From Dyadobacter sp. CY326 (GTDB taxonomy: Bacteria; Bacteroidota; Bacteroidia; Cytophagales; Spirosomataceae), in contig NZ_JAJUXI010000006.1 in the NCBI RefSeq assembly GCF_021390515.1, positions 186,001 through 250,000 on the forward strand: a stretch of 64,000 bases of DNA, in the 5' to 3' direction. The translations under genes and the position numbers were made by a program. The notes below the pieces were generated by a model. That model made no database searches, had not been told where the DNA came from, and was given only the letters and a program-made list of their open reading frames with translations. Positions 8,241 to 15,416 of the stretch are shown one piece after another (within the stretch, counting starts at the first letter, position 1; the number at the start of each line of letters is the position of its first letter).

Positions 8241-8894
8241 CTATTGACAACTTTTGACCATTTTTTCTGCAAGATTTTTGCCCCAGGTTGGCATTAATGC
8301 AGCTTTTAGCGCTGCTTCGTCCTGTGTGGCGAAGCTAGCCAGACTCTCGTATGCCAATCCGCAGGATTTTTCCGTGCCGGAGCCGAAAAACTTCGCCATG
8401 CCGTGTTCCATTTGCGCGAGCAAAACCAATGCGCGCGGATTTTTTTCATTGATTGCCAAAGCCTTCCCAAATGTCTGCATCACCTGAGCCGACAAACTTT
8501 GCCCACGACCCGCAGGATCAACGCTCAGTTTTGCCATTGTAATAAACCCCTGTAATGCTACGATCTCTGAATTATTCTTGGAAATCGCATCCGCTTTTTC
8601 AGCAATTTCTGTTGCCCTTGCCAGAACTTCGTCCCGCTTGTCGGCAGGCAAATGAATGTCCACACCCTGGAACGTGCAGGCCAATGCTTCATAATAATAA
8701 GGTTGCCATTCGTTGGGATTCAGCTGCGAGATTCGCGCAAATGCGTTAGCCGATTGCTGGTAAACAGGAAGGGAATCCGCATCCATCAGTTTCGCAATTT
8801 CCTTTTTCATAGCCGCTTGATAAGGCGAATCTTGCGCGTATGCGCTTAGGATTGTGAACAGTAATGCAATGGTAATCTGAGTTAGTTTTTTCAT
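8241..8894 (-). CDS. secreted helical-repeat (TPR-like) protein
   Basis: 217 residues with a Sec signal peptide (MKKLTQITIALLFTILSAYA, then QDSPYQ). The mature part is all helical, with TPR-like spacing: QLNPNEWQPYYYEALACTF, then KADAISKNNSEIVALQGFI, then GKALAINEKNPRALVLLAQM. It is probably a periplasmic scaffold. It lies between the TonB receptor gene and the LytS/LytTR pair on the same strand, 43 bases from the kinase start, so it probably belongs to that unit. The function is unknown; coupling receptor state to the kinase is only an inference from position. Confidence 0.7.
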   Translation of the reverse strand: MKKLTQITIALLFTILSAYAQDSPYQAAMKKEIAKLMDADSLPVYQQSANAFARISQLNPNEWQPYYYEALACTFQGVDIHLPADKRDEVLARATEIAEKADAISKNNSEIVALQGFITMAKLSVDPAGRGQSLSAQVMQTFGKALAINEKNPRALVLLAQMEHGMAKFFGSGTEKSCGLAYESLASFATQDEAALKAALMPTWGKNLAEKMVKSCQ

Positions 8895-8910
8895 GTTGGT
8901 TGGTTGTAAG

Positions 8911-9020
8911 AGACTTGGTAAGTCTGCGTTCGAGTTATAAATTATTGCAGTTGGTTGCCGGTTAAGAGACTTACCAAGTCTTGGAGACTTGGTAAGTCTG
9001 CATTTCGAATCATAAATTAT
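8911..9020. repeat. three copies of a 15-bp hairpin-forming repeat
   Basis: AGACTTGGTAAGTCT occurs at 8911-8925 and 8985-8999, and its exact reverse complement at 8967-8981. The second and third copies form a perfect 15-bp stem with a 3-base loop (8982-8984). The two direct copies also share the following roughly 20 bases (GC.TT.CGA.T.ATAAATTA), giving a direct repeat of about 35 bases (8911-8945 and 8985-9020) that just enters the receptor gene's 3' end. It fills the gap between the receptor's stop and the TPR protein's start, so it may be a terminator/attenuator or a REP-like element. Confidence 0.75.
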
Positions 9021-11175
9021 TTAGCTGATTGGCTTTTTTGTCTTTTGAAAGTGTAATGAACAGTCCCGCGAAGAGGAATCTTTTCGCGCCTTGTCCAATC
9101 GGCTGACTGGCGTAGGAACCGGCTTCGTCGGGCTGTGCAGCATATTTATAGCCGAACACGTTTTGCCTTCCGAGCACATTGGAACATGCCACGTGGAAGA
9201 TCACATTAGGCTTGGGCAGGTAACTAATGCTCACGCTCAAATCGCTGTAAGCCTTGGTTTTTCGCTGCATTTCTCCCGCAAGATTTGGGTCATCGTAGGT
9301 GTAGCCGCTGTTCCAGGACCAGGACGTTCCTACCAACGATTTAATGGCAGTCACAAAATGTTTGACCACCACGGAGCCATTGTGTTTTGGGGCAAATGAA
9401 GGCTGGACCTCTTGTTCATAAGCGGCAAATTTCCGCTTGCTGTCGACAAAACTGTAAGTGATCCAGAAGTCTGTGTCTTTGATTGTTTTCTTGTCGCGCA
9501 GGAAAAAGTCGACGCCTTTCGCATAACCGGATCCATTCAATGCAATGTTGTTCGGATTGCTTGCGGGTCCTTTGTAAGTGACGAGGTTGTTATAGTTTTT
9601 GTAGAAAGCCTCAGCACGGAATGTGCGATTGTTATTGACAATGAAATAATTAAGAATGTAATGTGTCGCTGCTGAATTCTTTAAATCGGTTTGCAGCACT
9701 CTCAATTTCTCTTCCGGCAATTGTTTGAATTTTCCGGCAGCGAATGAGAACTGACCTTGGTTGTTCACCTTGTATGCAACTGAAAATCGCGGCGTAAACC
9801 AGGTTTGTTTGGCCAATGCACTGTGCCCCGTCCGCAAACCCGCAACCATGATCAGGCGGTTGCTGAAATAATAACTGGCTTCAATGAAATGGTTGAATTG
9901 GTTATCGGTAAAATCCCTTTTGCGATTTTCGTCCAGCAATGACTCGGAATAGCTTTTGGCATAAAACTCCAAGCCGTTTTTAATGGAAAATTGCGGTGAA
10001 AAATCTTTTACGGCAACGATTTTGGAATGGAAAATCTGGTTAACCTGCCTTACATCCGCTGCATTCAACTGAACATTGTCCTTATTATGGGACAAAGCAA
10101 CGCCGCCGTAAAAAAACCAGCCTTTGTTGCCCGAATGGCGAAACGAAATGTTGCCATAATGATAACGGTTATGCAGTTTCACGCGATCTCCACGGCCATT
10201 GTCTCCCGGAATCTTTTGCCAGATCACCATATTGCTGCCCTCGGTGTGGAAATATGCTTTGATAAACCCGGCATTGCCTTTAACCGCATTGCCCCATTTC
10301 TGGCGCAGCGAAACCTCGCTATCCCAATTTGATGGAGCCTTTTCCCAATCAAAATTTTGCTTGACAAGCGCCTGATAGGGAGCCAGATTATAGTAATTGG
10401 CCGATGCAGTCAAAGCCCTGTTGTCCTTCACCAATGTTTGCGTGTAACCGCCGCCAAGTGACATGATGCTGACGTCGCTCTGGTTGCGCATCGGCAGGTC
10501 CACTGTGTTCAATGCCAGCGTGGACGACAGCGCTTGTCCGTATTCCGCGGAATATCCGCCTGTGCTGAAAAACGATCCTTTGAAAAGATTCGCGCTGAAA
10601 CGATTGCGGGTTGGAACATTGGAAGTTGTGCTGCCAAATGCATTTCCTACTTGCAGTCCGTCAATGTAAATGGCAGTTTCGGAAGCGTCACCTCCGCGGA
10701 CGAAAAGGCGGCCATCATTGCCAATGGTGGAAGTGCCGGGCAGTGTGAGCAATGCTGCTGTAATGTTGCCCATTGCGCCCGAAGTTGTGACGATATCCAA
10801 TGGTTTGAGCACGACGGATTTCTTTTCATCGCCTGCCTCCATTGCGCCGGCAGTGATCGTCACGGCATTGAGCTGGTTTATCGTTTCGTGCAATGCGATG
10901 TCGAGCGCCACAGGTCGCCCCTTCAATTCCAATGTAACTTCCTGGGTTTTGAAACCGACAGCCTGAACAGTTACAATCTGATTTCCCGACGCGTTGGTGC
11001 TGAATATGAACTTCCCGTCTGCGTCGGAAGATGTGCCGTCATAAGTCCCTTTCAAATAAACGTTCGCACCGGGAACTGCTGCACCTTTTTGATCCGAAAT
11101 TTTGCCGGAGATAACAGCTTGTGCCAATACGGCAAAGCTGGTGAGGAGGAAGAATAGGATTGAAAGCGTTTTCAT
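9010..11175 (-). CDS. TonB-dependent outer-membrane receptor
   Basis: 721 residues from the ATG at 11175, which starts a signal peptide (MKTLSILFFLLTSFAVLAQA); a TTG start 54 bases upstream is less likely. Domains: a carboxypeptidase-regulatory-like beta-sandwich (about 22-105, ISGKISDQKGAAVPGANVYL), a plug (about 115-230, ending with DGRLFVRGGDASETAIYIDG) and a beta-barrel ending near FAGLFITLSKD. It imports an unknown substrate using TonB/ExbBD energy. There is no SusD neighbour; instead a TPR-like secreted protein and a LytS/LytTR pair follow, a layout that suggests ligand-linked regulation. The barrel is shorter than that of SusC (about 1,000 residues) and is of the FecA/siderophore size class. 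Confidence 0.88.
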   Translation of the reverse strand: MKTLSILFFLLTSFAVLAQAVISGKISDQKGAAVPGANVYLKGTYDGTSSDADGKFIFSTNASGNQIVTVQAVGFKTQEVTLELKGRPVALDIALHETINQLNAVTITAGAMEAGDEKKSVVLKPLDIVTTSGAMGNITAALLTLPGTSTIGNDGRLFVRGGDASETAIYIDGLQVGNAFGSTTSNVPTRNRFSANLFKGSFFSTGGYSAEYGQALSSTLALNTVDLPMRNQSDVSIMSLGGGYTQTLVKDNRALTASANYYNLAPYQALVKQNFDWEKAPSNWDSEVSLRQKWGNAVKGNAGFIKAYFHTEGSNMVIWQKIPGDNGRGDRVKLHNRYHYGNISFRHSGNKGWFFYGGVALSHNKDNVQLNAADVRQVNQIFHSKIVAVKDFSPQFSIKNGLEFYAKSYSESLLDENRKRDFTDNQFNHFIEASYYFSNRLIMVAGLRTGHSALAKQTWFTPRFSVAYKVNNQGQFSFAAGKFKQLPEEKLRVLQTDLKNSAATHYILNYFIVNNNRTFRAEAFYKNYNNLVTYKGPASNPNNIALNGSGYAKGVDFFLRDKKTIKDTDFWITYSFVDSKRKFAAYEQEVQPSFAPKHNGSVVVKHFVTAIKSLVGTSWSWNSGYTYDDPNLAGEMQRKTKAYSDLSVSISYLPKPNVIFHVACSNVLGRQNVFGYKYAAQPDEAGSYASQPIGQGAKRFLFAGLFITLSKDKKANQLNNL

Positions 11176-11299
11176 TTTGCCCTTTGTTTGACCCAAAATT
11201 GAGCAGAATGAAAACGCCGGGGAATTCAATGTTACCGAAGTTCAGCAGCAGGCATATGAAGTGCGGAATATGTTGACCGAAGTGCAAAACTTGATGCTG

Positions 11300-11307
11300 T
11301 ATCTTTG
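11300..11307 (+). promoter_or_regulatory. -7 box upstream of the small-protein pair
   Basis: TATCTTTG exactly matches TAnnTTTG. A TTG at 11273-11275 lies 24 bases upstream, slightly far for a -33 element. It points toward the genes at 11558 and 11798 and would give a leader of about 240 bases. The 380-base interval between the receptor start (11175) and 11558 holds this site, the one at 11400 and AT-rich sequence; I see no gene in it. Confidence 0.4.
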
Positions 11308-11399
11308 TAATAACCGGCCTTTCGAAAACAGCTTAAATTGGCACTGCTTTCAGATTTCTTAACATTTTCGATAAATTTTTTCAAAAATTCACAAAACGC

Positions 11400-11430
11400 T
11401 TGAAATCAGGATTTTAATTTTCTATATTTC
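11400..11430 (+). promoter_or_regulatory. candidate promoter (TTG-N20-TATATTTC)
   Basis: TTG at 11400-11402 and TATATTTC at 11423-11430 are separated by 20 bases, the preferred Bacteroidota spacing. The -7 box differs from TAnnTTTG only at the last base. It would give a leader of about 120 bases before the ATG at 11558. Confidence 0.4.
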
Positions 11431-11557
11431 ATATCCGGAGGTCGGGAAGTGGAGGTTAACCATGGTTATTTGGTCCTTGTAAAGTTGTGCTGGCATATTT
11501 ATTTAAGATGCCTCTCGAAACAATGTCACAACGACTTACTCTTAAATCAAATATAGC

Positions 11558-11770
11558 ATGATAGCGACACTTGGCAATAACGCATTAAGTACATTGAAAC
11601 CTGGCGCAGTTCTTACAGTTACCGGCGCAAATACAGAAACGGATGCGCAGAGAGAAGTAGCAGATTTTTTGCAAATGAGCAATAGAACCGACTTGGGTTA
11701 TTTTCTTATTTCAAAGGATTACTTCTTGTTGTATTTGAAGTCGGAAGGTTCGTTAAGTGGGGTTGCTTAG
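11558..11770 (+). CDS. small protein of unknown function (70 aa)
   Basis: 70 residues starting at ATG 11558: MIATLGNNALSTLKPGAVLT begins a compact, soluble-looking sequence with no signal peptide or membrane segment, and the second half (LGYFLISKDYFLLYLKSEG) predicts beta strands. It is followed 27 bases later by another small gene and then a strong terminator, so the two form a short transcription unit. The balanced composition and the terminator placement favour a real gene. The family is not recognised. Confidence 0.5.
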   Translation: MIATLGNNALSTLKPGAVLTVTGANTETDAQREVADFLQMSNRTDLGYFLISKDYFLLYLKSEGSLSGVA

Positions 11771-11797
11771 ACTTACTTTTTTTCCGTTTAAAAAAAC

Positions 11798-11992
11798 ATG
11801 GTACGATCAGGTACATTTAAATTAATGGGCCAAAAGCTCATAAACATTATCATTCACAGAGACGACGTAGTTAAAATAGCACCGATTAAAAAAGGCCGCG
11901 GTTGCATTATTTATCTGAAAAACAAAGTTCCATACACTGTTAGCGAAAGCGAGCGTGAAGTTTATAAGAAGTTGGACTGGATTACGGTTTGA
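11798..11992 (+). CDS. small protein of unknown function (64 aa)
   Basis: Second gene of the small-protein pair. The sequence continues KLINIIIHRDDVVKIAPIKK and then GCIIYLKNKVPYTVSESERE, an alternation of strands with a final helix. The strand-turn-strand-helix pattern with a YTV.ES..EV segment resembles the small beta-rich folds of FlbD-like proteins or a half LytTR domain, but this is only a resemblance by eye. ATG 11798 is used; ATG 11825 (MGQKLINI) is an alternative. The gene ends 31 bases before a strong intrinsic terminator. It is probably cytoplasmic. Confidence 0.5.
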   Translation: MVRSGTFKLMGQKLINIIIHRDDVVKIAPIKKGRGCIIYLKNKVPYTVSESEREVYKKLDWITV

Positions 11993-12022
11993 AAATCGAA
12001 TTTTTGATTGAAAATATAGCTG

Positions 12023-12050
12023 AGGCTCCGAATTAATCGGAGCCTTTTTT
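12023..12050 (+). terminator. intrinsic terminator after the small-protein pair
   Basis: A 9-bp perfect stem, AGGCTCCGA (12023-12031) with TCGGAGCCT (12037-12045), has a 5-base loop and is followed directly by a T-run to 12050. It is a textbook Rho-independent terminator ending the 11558-11992 unit. Confidence 0.85.
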
Positions 12051-12142
12051 ATTGACTAATAGTGAGATAAATCCTATTCGCCCGAACCCTCAGTTGCTAA
12101 CCCGCGTTATAGCGGCTCAATGCAACGCCACAATAAATAGAA

Positions 12143-13372
12143 ATGTCCAAAAAAACATACTTTTTCTTAATACTGATTTTAGGCAGTTTAACGGCACTTG
12201 GGCCTTTTTCCATCGACATGTATCTGCCCGGATTCCCTGCCATTGCAAAAGATTTGCACACAACCGCCGCCAAAGTCTCACTATCCCTTTCCGGCTTTTT
12301 CGTTGGAATTTCATTGGGCCAGCTTCTTTACGGTCCGCTCCTTGATCGATTCGGGAGAAAAAGGCCGCTCTTCATTGGCTTGGTCGTTTACATTATCGCC
12401 TCGGCGGGTTGCGCCATGGCTGGCTCCATTAATGACCTTATTTTGTTGCGCGTCGTGCAGGCTATCGGAAGTTGTGCGGCCACGGTTGCTTCTGTGGCGA
12501 TGGTTCGGGATTTGTTTCCGGTTAAAGACAATGCAAAAGTCTTTTCGTTGCTGCTCCTGGTTGTGGGCGTTTCCCCAATGATCGCACCGACAGTGGGCGG
12601 TTATGTAACAGATGCTTTCGGCTGGCATGCCGTCTTTTTGATCCTTACCGGAATGGGTATCGCAATTCTGGGCGCAACAGTGCTTTGGTTGCCAGACAGT
12701 TACAAGCCCGATAAGACGCTTTCGCTGAAACCGAGACCGATCATCATGAATTTCCTGCAAGTGGTGCGTGAACCGCAATTTTACACTTACGCACTTACGG
12801 GCGCGATTGCATTCGCTGGGTTGTTCGCCTACGTTGCTGGCTCGCCTTTGGTTTTCATGGAAGTTTTCCACACCGATGGCAAAGTTTATGGCTGGATCTT
12901 CGCATTTCTTTCGGTTGGATTTATCGGGTCAAGTCAGCTGAATACATTGTTTTTGCGCAAATACAGCAGCGAGCAGATCGTTAACACCGCCTTGATTTGT
13001 CAGGTTGTGGTGAGCTTCGCATTTCTCGCAGCCGCATTAAGTGGGTTTCTGACACTTCCTGTCACCATTGCTTTCCTATTTTTCTTCCTTTGCTGCATTG
13101 GTTACACTTATCCGAATGCCGCAGCACTCTCGCTGGCACCATTCACCAGGAATGCAGGCAGTGCGTCGGCGCTGATGGGTGCCTTCCAGATGGGCGCGGG
13201 CACATTGATATCCATTGTCATCAGTTTGTTTGAAGAACCTTCTGTTGTTCCAATGGTCGCTGCGATGGCCGGATCTTCGGTTCTGGCGCTTTCGATGCTC
13301 GTTTTTGGCAGGCGTTTTATCAAAGAAAAAGTGGAAGTGCAGCAAGGCGCAGATGCCGGAATAATGCATTAA
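12143..13372 (+). CDS. Bcr/CflA-family multidrug efflux MFS transporter
   Basis: 409 residues with about 12 transmembrane helices and the drug:H+ antiporter-1 signatures: TALGPFSIDMYLPGFPAIAK in helix 1 (hallmark of Bcr/CflA), the loop 2-3 motif GPLLDRFGRKRPLFIG, and an RVVQAIGSCAATVASVAMVR segment. It likely exports drugs or metabolites such as bicyclomycin, sulfonamides or short peptides in exchange for protons; the actual substrate is unknown. It follows the terminator at 12050 and is separated from the downstream helicase gene by 25 bases, so the two may be co-transcribed. Confidence 0.9.
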   Translation: MSKKTYFFLILILGSLTALGPFSIDMYLPGFPAIAKDLHTTAAKVSLSLSGFFVGISLGQLLYGPLLDRFGRKRPLFIGLVVYIIASAGCAMAGSINDLILLRVVQAIGSCAATVASVAMVRDLFPVKDNAKVFSLLLLVVGVSPMIAPTVGGYVTDAFGWHAVFLILTGMGIAILGATVLWLPDSYKPDKTLSLKPRPIIMNFLQVVREPQFYTYALTGAIAFAGLFAYVAGSPLVFMEVFHTDGKVYGWIFAFLSVGFIGSSQLNTLFLRKYSSEQIVNTALICQVVVSFAFLAAALSGFLTLPVTIAFLFFFLCCIGYTYPNAAALSLAPFTRNAGSASALMGAFQMGAGTLISIVISLFEEPSVVPMVAAMAGSSVLALSMLVFGRRFIKEKVEVQQGADAGIMH

Positions 13373-13397
13373 ACCGGTTAGTTGACTTTATTTGCGC

Positions 13398-15311
13398 ATG
13401 GATTATTTCAAAAAGCTTCTCGATTTACTCAAAACAGAAAGGGAAGAAGATAAGGCATCTTACCAGCGACTGTTTGAACGCACATCGGTTTCCGAGCGTC
13501 GCGCCAGTGGTTTAAGTTGGTATCCCATTGCCATACGCGGCTCCGAAATGAGCCGGGGCGATTATTTGACGGTCGAGGTGGAGCGCACCACGCACCAGGA
13601 CATTTCGCATCAGCTTCGGTTTGGCATGCCCGCGGTTTTGTTTTCCAATCACGAACCTAAAAAAGATCGGTTAGAAGGCATCATCACGCATCAGGGTGGG
13701 AACAGGTTGAAAATCACATTGCGCACAGACGAGCTTCCCGACTGGTCGCGGGATGGAAAACTGGGCATCGATCTGCTTTTTGACGATAACAGTTATGATG
13801 AAATGCAAGGGGCCATAAGATCAGCCTCTGCATTGCTTGAAAATAAAAAAGAAGGGCGTCTGGTCAAAATCCTGACGGGAGAAAAAACACCGTCTTTCAA
13901 TGATGATCTTTTCAAAATAACAATTCCAAAACTCAACAACGCGCAAAACGAAGCGGTTAACAAAATCCTTTCGGCATCGGATCTCGCCATTGTGCACGGA
14001 CCTCCGGGAACGGGGAAAACCACCACGCTTGTCCAGGCGATAAAGGCTCTGATTAAACAGGATCATCAGCAAATCCTGGTGGTTGCGCCAAGTAACACGG
14101 CCGTGGATTTGCTAAGTGAAAAACTTACGGACGAAGGCCTGAATGTGCTCCGTGTCGGGAATCCGGTGCGTGTTTCGGAGCGGCTGATGTCACTGACTTT
14201 GGATAGTAAACTGTCGGGTCACACGCGCATGAAGGACATTAAGGCGCTCAAGAAGCAGGCAAACGAATACAAAAACCTCGCGCACAAATACAAACGAAAC
14301 TTTGGAAAAGCCGAGCGCGATCAACGGAAAGCGCTTTTTGATGAAGCCCACAAGATCATGAAGGAAGTGGGAAGCGTGGAGCAATATGCCATTGACGATA
14401 TTTTGAGCAAAGCGCAGGTGATCACGGCAACATTGGTCGGTGCAAATCATTACACGGTCAGGAATTTGAAATACAAAACCGTCGTGATCGACGAGGCTGG
14501 CCAGGCCTTGGAACCTGCTTGCTGGATTCCGATTCTCAAAGCCGAGAAAGTGGTGCTTGCTGGCGACCATTTTCAGTTGGCGCCAACCATTAAATCAAGT
14601 GAAGCTGCAAAAAATGGGTTGAGCACCACATTGCTGGAAAAATGTGTGTCGCTACATCCCGAGTCAGTGATTTTATTGGAAGAGCAGTATCGTATGCATG
14701 AGGATATTATGGGTTTTTCTTCCAAAATATTTTACCAAAACAAACTCAAAGCCAACGCCGCAGTCGCCAACCATCTGGTTTTTCCGACGGACACAGCATT
14801 GGCATACATTGACACGGCGGGTTGTGGTTATGATGAAAAGCTCGAAGGAACAAGCTCCACCAATCCGGAAGAAGCCGTTTTTCTGTTCAAGCATTTGACG
14901 CATTATGTAGTTGAATTAATGCAATCGCCCGGTTTTCAGTCCACACATTTCCCAAGCATTGCCATCATTTCCCCTTACAAGGAACAGATTGGTTTGTTAA
15001 AGGAACAACTTGCGCACAGCATTGATTTACAGCCTTTTTTGTCTCAAATTTCAGTTAACACCATCGATAGTTTTCAAGGGCAGGAGCGGGATATTGTCTA
15101 CATCAGCATGACCCGCAGCAATCCCGAGGGTGAAATTGGCTTCCTTTCGGACATTCGCCGCATGAATGTGGCCATGACGCGGGCGCGCAAAAAGCTTGTG
15201 GTGATCGGCGACAGCGCCACACTCTCCAGTTTGCCATTTTACTCGGATTTTATCTCCTATGCCGAGGGCCTGAGTGCGTATCAAAGCGCGTGGGAATTTG
15301 CTGACATTTGA
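13398..15311 (+). CDS. SF1 helicase of the UPF1/SMUBP2 (IGHMBP2-like) type
   Basis: 637 residues from ATG 13398; a TTG 6 bases upstream adds nothing. The N-terminal about 130 residues form a beta-barrel-like region, then the SF1 core follows: Walker A GPPGTGKT at 201-208, Walker B VVIDEAGQALEPACW, motif III AGDHFQLAPTIKS, motif IV EEQYRMHEDIM, motif V NTIDSFQGQERDIVYISMTR and motif VI RRMNVAMTRARKKLVVIGD. These assign it to the 5'-3' SF1B Upf1-like group acting on DNA or RNA. A basic, helical insertion (about 275-325, KALKKQANEYKNLAHKYKRN) matches the stalk of IGHMBP2-like enzymes. The biological role in bacteria is not established. Confidence 0.9.
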   Translation: MDYFKKLLDLLKTEREEDKASYQRLFERTSVSERRASGLSWYPIAIRGSEMSRGDYLTVEVERTTHQDISHQLRFGMPAVLFSNHEPKKDRLEGIITHQGGNRLKITLRTDELPDWSRDGKLGIDLLFDDNSYDEMQGAIRSASALLENKKEGRLVKILTGEKTPSFNDDLFKITIPKLNNAQNEAVNKILSASDLAIVHGPPGTGKTTTLVQAIKALIKQDHQQILVVAPSNTAVDLLSEKLTDEGLNVLRVGNPVRVSERLMSLTLDSKLSGHTRMKDIKALKKQANEYKNLAHKYKRNFGKAERDQRKALFDEAHKIMKEVGSVEQYAIDDILSKAQVITATLVGANHYTVRNLKYKTVVIDEAGQALEPACWIPILKAEKVVLAGDHFQLAPTIKSSEAAKNGLSTTLLEKCVSLHPESVILLEEQYRMHEDIMGFSSKIFYQNKLKANAAVANHLVFPTDTALAYIDTAGCGYDEKLEGTSSTNPEEAVFLFKHLTHYVVELMQSPGFQSTHFPSIAIISPYKEQIGLLKEQLAHSIDLQPFLSQISVNTIDSFQGQERDIVYISMTRSNPEGEIGFLSDIRRMNVAMTRARKKLVVIGDSATLSSLPFYSDFISYAEGLSAYQSAWEFADI

Positions 15312-15329
15312 GGACGGGGAAAAATTGCT

Positions 15330-15361
15330 TTTGACTTTTAGATGCAACCCCTTTATATTTA
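15330..15361 (+). promoter_or_regulatory. promoter of the DUF5686 gene
   Basis: TTTG at 15330-15333 and TATATTTA at 15354-15361 are separated by 20 bases, close to the Bacteroidota consensus (only the final G of the -7 box is missing). Predicted transcription start is near 15366, about 50 bases ahead of the ATG at 15417. Confidence 0.5.
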
Positions 15362-15416
15362 AAAGCATCTTCACCGAAAGTTACACCCGATTCGTCAAAC
15401 GCCTTTTTGCCATCCT

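Noticed and set aside
8911..8999. Possible CRISPR-like repeats
   Set aside because: Only three copies, one of them inverted, with no regular spacer and no cas genes; hairpin repeats explain them better.
12311..12871. 186-codon antisense frame within the MFS transporter gene
   Set aside because: The plus strand encodes the unmistakable Bcr/CflA sequence; the antisense product has many Cys/His/Arg and no family motif.
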